Shown here piece after piece: positions 22,201-34,145 of a stretch of 64,000 nucleotides of DNA. The notes under the pieces were generated by a model, which saw only the letters and a program-made list of their open reading frames with translations, was not told where the DNA came from and ran no database searches. The DNA comes from Holacanthus passer (Eukaryota; Chordata; Actinopteri; Pomacanthidae), in NCBI GenBank assembly GCA_025331565.1, contig JAFREQ010000062.1, forward strand, positions 310,001-374,000. Reading direction: 5' to 3'. Made by a program: the position numbers and the translations under genes. Positions within the stretch are counted from its first letter, which is position 1. Each line of letters starts with the position of its first letter.

Positions 22201-25161
22201 ACATCATGAATCAAATAAACAACCTTCTACCGACAACGTCTCTTCAGGCTTTCTATCTGGCTTCTGTTGTCATGTACAGATACATTTGTTCTAATACGAC
22301 CAGAACGATCTGCACCTTCTGACCTGAGGTGACTTTTGCAATTTCTGAACCGTAATGAACGATGCAAAAAGAAATGTATTCCCTGGAGGCAGATAAGTGT
22401 GTTGTTCCCGTCCTCTCCAAGATTTATCTAATCTGCATCAGCTGTTTGCTTTTGCTAAAGCCAAGATCTATGATGGCATCACAAGCAGAGACATAACTGT
22501 TTCTAAAAAGTTTGCTGTGTTGTGTCTGTGGCTGCAGACATTATCCTAATTGTTGCTAAGTGTGATTGGATAATTTGGTGGAAACTGCCTGTCCTGTAAA
22601 CAAGACTGCAGCCAAGATGGTAGCAGATAATGTATCTGTGTTTTCACTTAAACAAACACAAGGTGAAGCAGATTATCTATGTTTTGTCGACAGAAGTCTT
22701 TAGAAGCTGGACCGATCGTAAAACATCTCACCTGAGGCCAGTAGCCGTTGGAGGTCAGCCTCTCTGTGAGCTGGGCAGCAGCCTTTTTCCTCGACTCGGG
22801 ATCTTTTCTGCTCACAATCACAGCCTGGTTAAACTCCAGCAGAGCTGAAACACACAAACAATAATCAGAACCAGAACCGAGGGAGGAGTCCAGAGCGAGA
22901 CGGCCGAGAAAGCAAGACAGGAAGTGCCAAAGCAGGCGCAGCAGATTAGAAGGAGTGAGTCATTTGTTTATCTTTCAACTTCCTTGCATACTTTTATATT
23001 CCTGGACCTCTCTATTTAAAATATTACTCTTGGTTGTTTGCATTATAGGTGGACAGCACACTGCGCTGTGCCTGCCAGCGAAAGAGCGAAAATTCATTTT
23101 TCCAGTTGAGATTAAAGACGATTTTTGCAAAACATTACGAAACGCATTACTGGTTGGAGCTGGTACAACTCATTTCTCACTCACCAAAGAAACGTTTGAC
23201 ACTTTCCTCTGCCTGACTTCTATCATGCCTCCACAAAGTGATTTCTCTTTTTCACCAATCTCAGTACAGTTTTGCTGCTTTTAATTTGACATGAACTTCT
23301 GAAAAAAGAAGACCAGCAAATATTCAAATTTGAACCCAGTACAGAAGCTGCAGCCACTGACTTTTTGGCATTTTGGCCTATAAAATAACTAATAGTTGCC
23401 TTTTAGCTGGACTCAGTGTTTCTGCTCTATTTTGATTTGACTGAGTTTATTAAAGATAAATAATGTTTGTCAGAACTTCCCAGAGGCCGAGGTGATGTCT
23501 TGAAATTGCCTGTTTTGTCCAACCAACACCGAAAAACCCCCAAATATTCAATTTACAGTGACAGAAAACAGAAGAGCAGCAAACACTCAGGTAAAGTTTT
23601 GTATTTCTGCTTGATAACTGACGATTATCTGATCACCAGACTTGTTGTTGATTAATTTTCTGTCACTCGACTAATCATGTCAGCGCTGGTGAGATGATCC
23701 ATCTGCAGGTTTAGATGCTGCAACGACCAACGAAGAAGAATCCTGTGTGTCTGACTGACTGAATCGCAGGTCCTCACCTCCTATCACTGGCAGGCTGGTG
23801 TTCTCCAACCGGGACACCACGGTCGGCAGCTGGGTTGAACACAGAACCAGCATATCCAGGAAGCCGCTGTGAGGAGCCACCACCAGCACCGGCGCCTCCT
23901 TCAGGTCCGCCTGGCGACCTTTGACCTTCACCCACAGGAAGCCCAGGGAGAAGAAGACAGCTCGGCTCAGAAACAAGACGATGGGGTGGATGAGCCAGCG
24001 CCGCCAACCCTGGACCGGTCTGGAGCGTTCCTCCTCGGACAGGCCGGCCAACCGTAGCCGGGCTATGGGCCACACGATGAGGAAGAGGAGAGCGGCCAGG
24101 GTGACACGGAGGGGGAAGAGGATGCTGCCCAGGATGATGCCCTGAGATCAGAAGAGATTTGAATGGTCACTTAAGGCTGCAGGAGGAAATGATCACAAAC
24201 AGCTGACATGAAACTTTCATGTGGTGACTTCTATTGAAATTTGACTGTATAAAACAAATGATTCTTGTTTGACGCGTATCAAGACTTCAGCTCGAGTGCT
24301 TTTAGATGTATTTCCCGTTTACATCACACATCATAATCCTGACTTCTGGCATGTTGTCAGGCCCCATGAGGACTCTGTTATAAAGTTATGCAACTGGTGG
24401 AGACTGTCAAGCCTTTATGACTGAGCTGTTTTACTTAAGTGAGAAAGGCTCTTTGTCCTGTTAAAGCTCATATGAGGAACATGGAAACAAGAAGAAATGA
24501 AACTTTGAGAAAGAACCTCAATATGATTTTTGAGTTAAAACACATTATAAGTTGTTTCTGAGTTGAACTCTTTCCACAACTCTTGATAAGTTTCAGGTGG
24601 CAGATTTGAAGCAGAGCAACAAATCACCTCTAACAGAACTTTTGAATTAAAGCTTCTGAGATGCATGAAAATCAAACATGGAGGCTTTAATTGTTTTTTT
24701 ACCCGGATCCTCTGCGTCCTGCTCAGCTTCACATGGTGGATGAAGGGATGAGGATAATCTGCATGACAGTCCTGAACCTTCATGGATGAACCTGGCACAC
24801 AGGTTTGACTAAAGAAAAATACTTTGTAAGGAAATAAAAGTGTTAAAAACAGTTCCTTGGTCGTTGACAGGTCGCCACGTTTTTCTTTTAAAAACAGAAA
24901 GTTAGCATAAACAAGCTAACAGCTAGCAACAAAACGCCGGAGCCAAAACGCGATTAAAAAAAGCAACACAAGGCGATAAATAGCTTAAAACAACCTTCTC
25001 CTTTCACGTCCACATGTCTCTAGGAAAGCTTCCATCCTTTCTCTCTTTTTTGTAGACAGTCCCCACCTGTCCCGCCCCTTCACGGCCTGTCTGCCCGGCC
25101 CACCGACGCTCAGAGGCGGGTCCGGCGGGTCCGACCGGTCCCTGAACGCAGCACCGCTCAT
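18012..25161 (-). CDS. lpcat4: Lysophospholipid acyltransferase LPCAT4 (AGPAT7)
   Basis: ER-membrane acyltransferase that transfers acyl-CoA to lysophosphatidylcholine and lysophosphatidylethanolamine in the Lands cycle. Fourteen exons: 25067-25161, 24703-24808, 23778-24141, 22732-22844, 22060-22120, 21803-21861, 20850-20884, 20651-20705, 20264-20346, 19314-19439, 19034-19193, 18675-18767, 18418-18547 and 18012-18181. They total 1650 nt (549 aa; human about 524) with every phase matching. Start MSGAAFRDRSDPP. Residues 68-92 are hydrophobic and probably a membrane anchor, followed by LAGLSEEE as in human. The catalytic HX4D motif is H158-SGFL-D163 and the EGT motif is at 232-234. GAFLVGVPVQPVLLRYPNKL matches the family substrate block. 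C-terminal degenerate EF-hand-like segments include LFDREGSLSPKEL. There is no obvious KKxx tail; the end is HSNKKTE. Synteny with human 15q14 supports LPCAT4 rather than LPCAT1 or LPCAT2. Confidence 0.95.
19211..19248. repeat. (AG)n microsatellite next to an lpcat4 splice acceptor
   Basis: A 38-bp AG run. On the lpcat4 strand it is a CT run ending 18 bp upstream of the exon beginning at 19193, so it forms part of the pyrimidine-rich acceptor region. Confidence 0.95.
19635..19760 (+). repeat. tRNA-Asn-headed retroelement (SINE-like) with shared 3' tail
   Basis: Positions 19635-19708 (74 nt) follow tRNA-Asn(GTT) almost throughout. They begin gtctctggggcgcagtcggt, carry ctgttaactg around the anticodon, and end ggttggtgggtcgagtccac and cagggacg. 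Several mismatches make it a tRNA-derived relic rather than a working gene. It is followed directly by ttttgtaaaatttccccact then gtgggacaaataaaggttta. The same tail follows the tRNA-Lys at 61078 and stands alone at 20200-20250 on the other strand. It lies in an lpcat4 intron. Confidence 0.7.
20200..20250 (-). repeat. Headless copy of the shared retroelement tail
   Basis: Read on the minus strand this is tttgcaaattttcccactga gggacgaataaaggtttatc ttatcttat, the same tail as at 19709-19760 and 61151-61205 but with no tRNA head. It begins only about a dozen bases past the donor of the lpcat4 exon 20264-20346. Confidence 0.65.
23455..23740 (+). repeat. Dispersed fish repeat, copy 1
   Basis: In order: tttgtcagaacttcccagag, gatgtcttgaaattgcctgt then tttgtccaaccaacaccgaa, ccccaaatattcaatttaca, gttgattaattttctgtcac then tcgactaatc, and gatgctgcaacga. 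This matches a very common teleost repeat recalled from experience, with phrases such as 'ccaaagatattcagtttac' and 'ttgcagctct'. Further partial copies are annotated at 39150, 51630, 54670 and 56030. It lies in an lpcat4 intron. Confidence 0.6.
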
Positions 25162-28050
25162 GGAGGAAACAAACAGCAAAAAATCTAAAAAAAAAAAATC
25201 TGAGCTACTGAAGATGAGATAAATCTGAAATATAAGAGCTGCTGTGTCTAAATGTGTGATATAATTTGTGGTAGAAAAAGTAAACATCAAAGTTATATTC
25301 TTACATGTAAAAGTCCTGTATTTAAATCTCACTTTAGTAAAAGTACATGTATCAAGTCATACTTTAAAGTACCAAAAGTAAAAGTTCTCATTGTGCAAAA
25401 ATATATATAATTATATGTAAAATGTATCACAATATCTGAATGTGTAAAGTAACTAAAGTTATCAAATATATGTAGTGGAGTATAAAGCATGTAATAGAGT
25501 AAAATTATAAAGTGTTAGAAAGTAACTAACTGTTAACTAACTACTTTAGTACAAGTACATGTACAGTACAAGTGCCAGGAGTAAAAGTATATCTAAAGTA
25601 AAGAATAAGAAACATGTAGTAGAGTATAAGTACAATAACTTCCTTTGAGGTGTTGTGGAGTTGAATTGTAAAGTAGCATAAATTGGAAATAACCAAATAA
25701 AGTAGAAGTACCTCAAAACTACCTTGCTTGAGTAAATGTACTTACATTCCATCACTGTGATATACTAATAATTATGACTCTGTCTCATATTCTGGCTCCA
25801 AACTTTTGATCTTGAATGTTTCTATTTGTGTCTTTTCTTTGTTTAAGTCCTTTAAAACATGTACACATTTCACAATAGGAATAGTAGTATCTGTTATAGG
25901 AAAACAAAAGTAAAAGTTTGTACTGCATACTTCACATACCTCACACACACTGACAACAGTACTGGAGAGAGGTTTGGGTTTGTCATAAATATATGTGGAT
26001 TCAAAAAGCAAACAGTTTCATAAATCATGTGTTTGACGTGTAAAAATCTGTCCAGTTGAAATTCAGTCGAACTCTGTGTAAATGTCCATCTGTCACGTCA
26101 GTTCGTCCGTGACTAAAACAAAACTTCTCACCTTTCAAGTTTTGTGTGTGCCCCACCTGAAGCCTTCTGTTCTCCCTCAGGCAGCTGATACCAGCAAACA
26201 CACCCACAAGGAGGAAGGAGAGGAAGGTTCAAATCAAACTGGATGGACTGAAACCCAGAGCAGCTGCATTTCTCCTGAAATTAGAAGATAAAATATGGAT
26301 AACGTCCATATTTTTATTAACTGAATCACTTATTTATTGTATCAATATATTAAATCATATAGTCTTTTCATTGGCAACAGTTTATAGATAAAATATGCAG
26401 GTTGAAATGTCTAATTTTGGCTAATCAGGTAAATGAAATACCTGAATTTAAGAAACATATATATTGTACATGAATCTGATCTACTCACTGATGAGCAACG
26501 TTTCCAGCAGGTTTTAATGAACCATGACTCCTGCTATACTTTGTCATATTGCACAAACGTACACGAGCTCTTTAATCACATTCTTATCTTGGCCTATCAG
26601 ACCTGGTTTTCTTGTGGTCATGACTGAAATATTATCTCGAGCAAACACATTCACGCTCTTTCCAACACGACTGCTCCCTGTCGCTTCAACATGTCAGCAG
26701 TCAAGGCTCTAATCTGAAGTGGGAGACTGACCCCGACCTTTAATCCGCAGATTCAGAATGAAACAGCATCTTTAGGGAACTGTGAGAAAACATCACAGGA
26801 GCTTAGATTAGTGCAGTTTAAAAGAGAGATGCTCCATCTCAGGGTGACACAGGGTGGAATGAAGGGACAGCCTCAACCACGGCTTCACTCCTCCGTGTGT
26901 TGTGCTCCTGCCCGGTCGCACATATCAAAACCAATCCTTGAATTAGACGTCCCATTCTGGCTGAGCCCGTTTGTCCTGAGTGATCCTGTCCCTCCCCACA
27001 GCTCCCACACTGGGTGAAAGCTCACAGTCACAGAATGGGAAGTGATTATTGGCAATGCAAATGCTCAAGTTAGACAATAGAAATTCAGCTTATGTTCAAG
27101 TGGAACAATTCGAATTCAAATAAAATCATTCAAATTCAGTTTCTAGTAACACGTTTGTTTCCTGCCACCAGTCAGAGGTGAGTATCTGTTTTAGACCAGC
27201 TGCGACAGTCTGTTTGTCCAAGATTGTTCAGATTCACCCAAAGTTGTTTGGTTTCCTCTTCTTCACACCCAGTTTGAAGGAAACAAGCAGCCTTTGACTA
27301 TTAGCATAACAAATATAACCCAAAGGCAGCTGAGGTTCTTTATTAGATCACACCTTGCATAAACAGAGCAGTGATTTTCTAGAATCATGATTTAGATGAT
27401 TTAACACATGTTTTCTTCCTTTGCCCTCGTTGCCACCTGACATCTCAGATTTATTACCACTTTTTTCATGAACCACAACTTTTAAAATCTTTTTCATCCA
27501 ACACATTTATTGACACAGTTGACAACATTTGAATTCAGCCAATACGGATTTATTTTATAGAACATTTTCACAGAGCAAATCAGTATAAATTAAACAGACC
27601 TATAAATTAAACAGGTTAGTAAATGTTGCTGAAATCACGGTGACATAATGAGGTGTCTCACTACAAACTGAGAAACGAAAAGAAAAGGAAGAGTGGAAAA
27701 AAAGAGGAAAACTCTATTGTCTATTGTAAAGTTGTTAAGATGATTATTAAAAGCATGAAAAAGAAGATGACTGGGGAACAACAGAGGTGATGGAAAAGAC
27801 ATGAAGCAGCTCAGCAGGCTGAAGTAACGTTAACAAACAAAATGTGTGTGTAAAAAGCTGTGCCGCACATCCTGCTGCTGATTTAACCAACATCTTGCCT
27901 GTTCTAACTTCCACCGCAGAGGTTGAATGTGTTGTGGACAAGATCCAGACGGCTTTTAACAGGTAGCCAGGCTGCACGGCGCAGGAGGAGAATGTACAGT
28001 ATATAACCTCTGTAAATATTTGAATCTGGTATGTGCATGCTCCATCCTCT
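25162..28050. other. Intergenic region lpcat4-emc4
   Basis: No coding exon could be supported. 25260-25755 is the 'agtacttttactt' repeat family. CpGs near 25060-25150 lie inside the first lpcat4 exon and may mark its promoter. The rest is AT-rich unique-looking DNA. Toward 27.5-28.05 kb it should contain the emc4 3' UTR: minus-strand AATAAA hexamers occur near 27.5 kb. Confidence 0.55.
25260..25755. repeat. Interspersed repeat of the 'agtacttttactt' family
   Basis: About 0.5 kb of repeated phrases (tagtaaaagtacatgtatca, accaaaagtaaaagttctca, cttgagtaaatgtacttaca then ttccatcactg). They are the antisense form of the family also present at 10740-11115. It ends in the typical 'ccatcactg'. Confidence 0.6.
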
Positions 28051-30170
28051 TCACAACAACATCCCTCCACCCAGGATCTCCATCCTCTGTGGAGGGGAAG
28101 GAAAAGGCTTAAATTAAGTCTGTGTTGGTTCATTACTAGAGAGATTTCTAATATTTTTATGATGGAAACAACACATTCCTTCATAAGACTGCAACAGGAC
28201 AAGTCTGTGAAAATATGGGCTTGCTCAATTTGAATCACGTTCATGACAAAGTTTTTCATCATTCTTTTTCTCTTATCTTTTAATTCCTTCATATTTATAC
28301 TTATTTTCAAATGCATCATTATAGTGCTTCTTTAGATTTAAGACTGTTACAACTAAACCAGAAAATTGCCATTTATAAATGTAATGACAAAATGTGCACG
28401 TTCTGCCCCCTACTGGCCTAAATGTGAGTGACGAGCACATGAGATATTGCCAGGATTTATGAGGTTCAGTGACCACCAATACAAGTTTGATTCAATGAAA
28501 GGTATTGGATCACATTTAAAGAATCACTCACAACATTTTTATTACTCTTTAGTAAAAAACTATGTTTACCTGAGGCGGTTCTATGAAAGCCAGCCAATCA
28601 GACGAGTGTGTCGGGAGCAGTCCCATTGACTGACACTTGTAGATAGCCAACGCCGAGCCCAGGAGGTTACCGATCAGGTAGACGAGACCCTGAAGCCACT
28701 GCTGACTGGAGCTCTCCAACAGCTTGAAGGCTGAGACACAACAAAGGAATGAGTGAAATGCAAGAAATGAACCTGATGATGATGATTAAACTGATCCTAC
28801 AACAGAGTCTGATCCAAACAAAGGAAGCAAAATCCGATGCAGCCAGTGTGAATGGCAGATACTCACTGGCAGACATGGACATGAGCGCCTGTATGGGCCT
28901 CCAGGCCATCATGCAGACCATCATGATGGGGAAGATGGAGATGGTGTTGCCCGACATGTACATGATGAACAGGTTCATGGGGATCTGTTTCAGGGGCCCG
29001 AGGGCCACGTCCCAGCAGCGCTGCATGAACAAAGAGACAGACAGAGGTAATGTATTTATTTCTGGTTCTGGAACATTTTATCTTTATATCTAAATCTTAA
29101 ATAGATGTATATTCTAAACTGCTTCCTTTATTTAGCTATTAAGTAATAGCTTTTATTGTGCCAAATTTTGTGATATTTTATTTCCCTTTCTTTGCTTCCA
29201 TTTATGGTTGACATTCCTTATCAAATTAACTTAGATATATTTTTGAGTTTTGCTACTTCTGTGTAATACTTTTGGCATCGTTTTTGGGATTATTATTTCA
29301 TTATTTGCAAAAACGGAACACCAAATGTAGCCTTACAATAAATAAGTAGGAGGTGTTTGAGAAACATAAGAAACCCTGACGAGTAGCCACAACCCTCATT
29401 AGCAGTAGGATAAAACATCAACAACAATCTCTGAAGAAGAGAAATAAGAAAGTAAAGGTTCTCCTCCCTGATTACCTTCTCCACCAGGTTCTTGTCTGTC
29501 TCCTGGATGCTGGTGTCAGGGACGGGTTTCTCAGAGTAGCCGATGGGGTAAACAACGTCTCCTTGACCGCCCTGTCGGTCACCACGACTCCTGCAGCAAC
29601 ACAAAGTTTAGCGTTTCTATCTCTAATCACCGACTACGACTCTTTCAAAGGCTTTGTTTATGAATTTGGTGACAAGTTGGACAGGAGCAACAAGAGACTG
29701 TGAAAGTTGTGGACTGATCCAAAAACACCTGTTTGGATCCTTCCACAGGTAAACAGGTTCATTGGTAACAGGTGATAGGATCATGATTGGGTCTGAAAGG
29801 TTCATCCTGGAAAGACTCAGGATGGAGAGAGGTTCAACACTTTGTCAACACATGGTTGGATAAAGGAGATTAATACATGGAGTCAGGAACACGTCAGAAA
29901 ACTGTTGTCAGGAAACAGTTTGTTTGTAAATGACTGCATTCTGTTTTTATTGAGGTTTTATAAATCCTTCCAACATTTTTGGGTTGCATTTATTTGACAG
30001 ACTGTTGCAAGTGTTCCCATGTTCTCTGTTTCTGTTTACCTGGTGTTGCCTAAGCTCAGCTCCAGAGCCCACTTCATCCTCCTGGCCCCGCTGCCTCCTC
30101 TTGTCGACAGAGCTCCTGCTCCACCTCCTCCTCCGCCACCTCCTCCTCCTTGTCTCCCTGGAGACGCCAT
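28051..30170 (-). CDS. emc4: ER membrane protein complex subunit 4 (EMC4/TMEM85)
   Basis: Subunit of the EMC insertase, which places tail-anchored and some multipass helices into the ER membrane. Five exons: 30040-30170, 29476-29590, 28867-29020, 28570-28730 and 28051-28086. They total 597 nt (198 aa; human 183) and phases agree. The start at 30170 gives MASPGRQ followed by a nine-glycine run. Exon 2 has DVVYPIGYSEKPVPDTSIQE. Exon 3 has the conserved RCWDVALGPLKQIPMNLFIM and a helix rich in Met. Exon 4 has LVYLIGNLLGSALAIYKCQS and LPTHSSDWLAFIEPP. The end is RMEILGGGMLL. Two or three hydrophobic segments are visible, as in the family. In human the gene lies on the other side of SLC12A6, so it has moved relative to that order. 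Intron 1 contains a decayed DNA-transposon copy. Confidence 0.96.
29660..29985 (-). mobile_element. Decayed copy of a DNA transposon, related to that at 56141
   Basis: The reverse complement matches much of the element at 56141-56597. Shared blocks include gttggacaggagcaa, gtgaaagttgtggactgat, cacctgtttggatcc and agaggttcaacactttgtca. Both copies give the same short peptide (beginning MNLSDPIMILSPVTNEPVYL) by chance of shared DNA. The outer ends are degraded and no clear target duplication is visible. Inserted in emc4 intron 1. Confidence 0.65.
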
Positions 30171-30199
30171 GGCAACCGGCTGCACTGCTGGACCTCAGA

Positions 30200-31080
30200 G
30201 ACAAAAAGCACCTGCAGAGACACATCAACAGAAATCAGATGGGCAGATGTTTTCTTCTATGTTCAGCTCTCCATGAAGCATCTCTGGGCTTCCTGGGTGT
30301 AAACAGCCAAAAGAAAAAAACCCCATCAAAATGTAATGTCTTTGATGTTTTGATGTTTTATGTAAAGTCTGAGAGAGAATGAGAGAAACAAGTCCAGTAG
30401 TATTTATTATGGTTGAAATGACAAATACCATGTCAACTTATTTAATATCGTTGGGACAAGTATTTTGAAATGCTAAATAACAAATACTGATTTAATCTAC
30501 TATAAAGTCATTTGTATTGACGACACAAGATCATATTAGTGGATGTCTTAAAAAAACAGGAGCATCACTTTCCCCTTATTTAAGCGTCTGTGATGTTAAA
30601 GGTTAAAATGAATCTCGACATAAAAAGCCTGTTAGAAGCAAATGTTACTGATTGTTAACAAAGCCGATTTGATGGCTGCATCCAGCAACATCGCACAGTT
30701 TCTCCTTCACAAGTCAAATCATCGCAAACACGACAACTGAAACAGAAAAGCTGAAAATTGAAGCGAATCCACACGATGTTTCTGTCACTTGACGTCGTTG
30801 GTTTTTAAGCATCTAAAACATAAAGTTACATCTAAAAAACCCGACAGAGCGTCTTTAAACGTTCATCTCACCTTATAGAAACATCCAAACTGCCGCTATC
30901 TGCTTTCTTTGTTCTTAGTTTTGGACGAGATGAGATGAAACCAGCTTGTTGTGTCGAGGCACGAATCGACCCTCTCGTCGCTTCGCAGGTTCCGGGGCCC
31001 GCAATGATGACGCAATCACGCTTCCGACGCAAATACGCGTCCCGTGCGTCGGAGAAATACGTCACTTCCACTCAAAAAAA
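30200..31080 (-). promoter_or_regulatory. emc4: emc4 5' UTR exons and promoter
   Basis: The ATG exon has an acceptor CTGCAG| at 30213/30212. A donor TATAAG|GTGAGATG at 30871/30870 suggests an upstream non-coding exon from 30872 to about 30960-31000. CpG-rich sequence at 30955-31065 contains tgatgacgcaatc and atacgtcacttcc, both close to CRE/ATF sites, and probably marks the promoter. Transcription start is inferred. Confidence 0.5.
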
Positions 31081-31089
31081 TATATCATT

Positions 31090-32353
31090 CATTTATATAA
31101 ACAGGAGTTTTTTGGGGGATTTATGAACACGAGGAGGTTTCTTGCTCTCAACTTATTTGTTATTATTTATAAACAAACTTTTCAGAGTTGAATTTCTTTA
31201 TCAGGCAAAATATTTCATGTGTTTGCTGAATGAAATAAAAAAAGAGATGCGAGTTATAACAAAAAACACTTTACAGTTTTATCTAATTATTTTCTTTTAG
31301 CATATTGGTCCCTCTGTTGTATCCATAAGTTGTACACAGAAGGTTTGTCACCTGCTGTGTCTGTTTTAATAAAGTTTATTGGAAAAAATAGAGAAACGAT
31401 TCAATCACATAATTACATTTTTTTCTAATGCAGCTGTAATAAAAATATGTTTATTTACAGATTCTTTAAGACGAGTGAAAAACCCTCTGGTTTTACTTTT
31501 ACTTACTGTTATTTGGTAAATGTTATAACATTATTTTATATTTAAGTTATTGTTGTGATGTTTGCCGTGCCTTGTGTCTGTCTGCTGATTGACATCTGCA
31601 TGTTTTTGAGTACGTTTCAATAAAAAAAAAAAGAAACACACAAATGTAAACTAATTGGAAGAGTATCAAAGCGTTTATTAACCAGGACACTGTTCCCATT
31701 GTGTGCAGCATTATATGAAACAACCCGTAAGCAGGAACATAGTTTAATCAACTGTGTGCAGTCATTACAGTCAGTTTAAGGCAAGAATATAATATATACA
31801 CATACTGACGTGTAAATGAAGCAGTGCAAATTGAATTGTAAAGTGTACATGTGTCATACGTTACAGGCACAGTGGTTCTGTATAGTGTGTGAGCTTTATT
31901 ATCATTAGGTAAGATAGGATGTAAAGACAAGTACTGACACCCATCAGACTACTTTACCACCAAGTTCATGAGTGTACAAAGCTCTTAATTATTGTGTACA
32001 ATTAGCTGATTGTCACATTTTTATTTTGTCTGAGGAGATTACATTTAGTTCTGAGGCACTGTTCAGTCTTTTCAAACAGACTGGCAGCAGACCGTATAAC
32101 CAGATATGGCCTTGATCCAGGTCAAACTGTCACAGCACACCTGGGTTCAGAAAAGCTCTGAAATACATCTCAGGTGTGATCACATGTTGTATCTTGCTCA
32201 CATTTGTTTGTGTCTGTGGGGAAAATAACACTTCTTTATTCTGGACATGTATGGTTTTAATCTGACAAGACCAAGAACCTGAGGACAACATGTGCGTATC
32301 AGTTAGACGGGATGTTGCTCTACGCCCAGATCTGTGTGTGTTGTGTGTCCACA
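31090..32353. other. Intergenic region and 3' UTR of the CYLD-family gene
   Basis: AT-rich DNA without supported exons. A minus-strand poly(A) signal (AATAAA complement) at 31674-31679 would give the CYLD-family gene a 3' UTR of about 0.68 kb. No structured element was recognised in 31090-31660. Confidence 0.55.
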
Positions 32354-34087
32354 TCACTTGTACAGGCTGAGCTCTGGGCTGTGGTACAGACACATGTAGG
32401 AGTCACAGAGGAGGCGGCGGGCGGGCTCCCGTAAGGAGGTGGGGTCGACTCTGCTCAGCTCCTCCTCTGACAGGCTGAGGTAGCGGCCCACCTCTGGACA
32501 CGCCTTCACCCGCGGGATGTTGAAGCCGTTCTCGCCGCCTGGGTGGGAGCACAGAAAGAGATATAGGGGAGCGATTTGATGAGAGTGCTTAAATTGATCT
32601 AAGAGAGGATCTCTCACCTTCCCGGTCAGCCATGCTGTCAAAGAACAGCCAATCAGCGGAGAGGGGCCCGTGCTTGACAAAGCTCACGTAATGGCTGGTC
32701 TCGATGCACGTCACGGCAAAGAGAGACATCCGCTGGCGGGTGCAGTGCAGAGGGCCGGTCCACGGTCCTCCTGGGACAGTAACCTTCACCGGGCTGTGGG
32801 ACGCCCGCTTCCTGTGACTGTGGACCTGATGATCGACGGAAAGACAAACAGAGTCAATGTGAAGGGCAGATGTAGATACAGAAAAGACATAACATTAGGC
32901 CTATAACTGCATTTTATTATATCATACTAATGTAATTCTGTAATCATTGATTCTAGCCACTTGGGGGCAGCAACACAACTGTAAACAACATTGACAATGT
33001 TAGGTGAAGTCTATCAAGACTACAAATTAGTCTCAGGTCCAAAGTCAGAAGTGGATACCTGTGTGTTGCAGGTCTGGCAGTATTGTTTGAGATGACCTGG
33101 AGTGATGTCTAAGTCTTCATAACACTGGAGACACTCCCACTCAGCTACAGCCTGACAGATGCTGCACTGTCTCAGAGCTGGTAAGACAAAGAGAGACAAA
33201 AACTACACTTCACTGACAATGAAACCTTAATGTACATAAAACCAAACCAGAAACAAGCTAAATGCTGCTAAAATGTAGATTGTTATGAAAAAAAGTCCTT
33301 ACAGTCGTCGAGCAGGTCTGTGATGTCCAGGCTGAGGGTGGGCAAGATGGCGTCAAACATTTTGAAGTCCTTTCCAAACCGAGGCATGAGCAGTAAGAGG
33401 CAGGAGGGAGCCTGGTGGGTGACCAGTGCATGATTTAATAGTTATACACTCATTTATTTTTTACAACATGCTGACTTCTGCTTCAATAAAGCCACAAGAA
33501 ATTTCGGACTGTTACCTCGACAAATTTGAGGCCGGCGTGGAGGAAGGAGGACTCCAGCAGCGCCTGGACGCTGGCCACCCTCATCCGACTGGACGACGGC
33601 GAGACGAGAGGGATGGGGGAGTCAACTGGGGAGAGGGGTAAGGGCGAAGAGGGAGAGGGAGGAAGGGTGGGCGGGAAGAGCTGGTAGAGGTGACACTCCT
33701 GAGGCTGTTGAGTCATTGATCTGAAAGACAGGGGGAAAAAAGAGATGATTATTCCAATAAGAGTATTTTTTCTCTTGTGGTTTGGTTGAGAATCTTGTGG
33801 TTCTCAACCAAACAAAACCACTCACGGTTTTTAGAGGCAAAAATGATCCAGTAACTGACAAGAAATAACATTAAAGATTAGATGAAAATCTATAAAACCC
33901 CACAATTTTGTGAGGCTGAAATGTTCTGCTTTCCTGTTCTGTTAATCAGCTTAAAGCCTCGTGAAGTTTCAAACTACTGATCCAGTCTGTTATATTAAGC
34001 TGAGTGGAGGTGAACTGAATTCAATCCAAGAGCCTTTTCAACATCCTTTACATTAAAGGAGAACAGCAGGCCGGTGTGATAGTGAAT

Positions 34088-34145
<58 letters not shown>

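Noticed and set aside
29623..29805. 60-codon frame identical in part to one at 56301-56483
   Set aside because: Both lie in copies of one non-autonomous DNA transposon; not a gene family.
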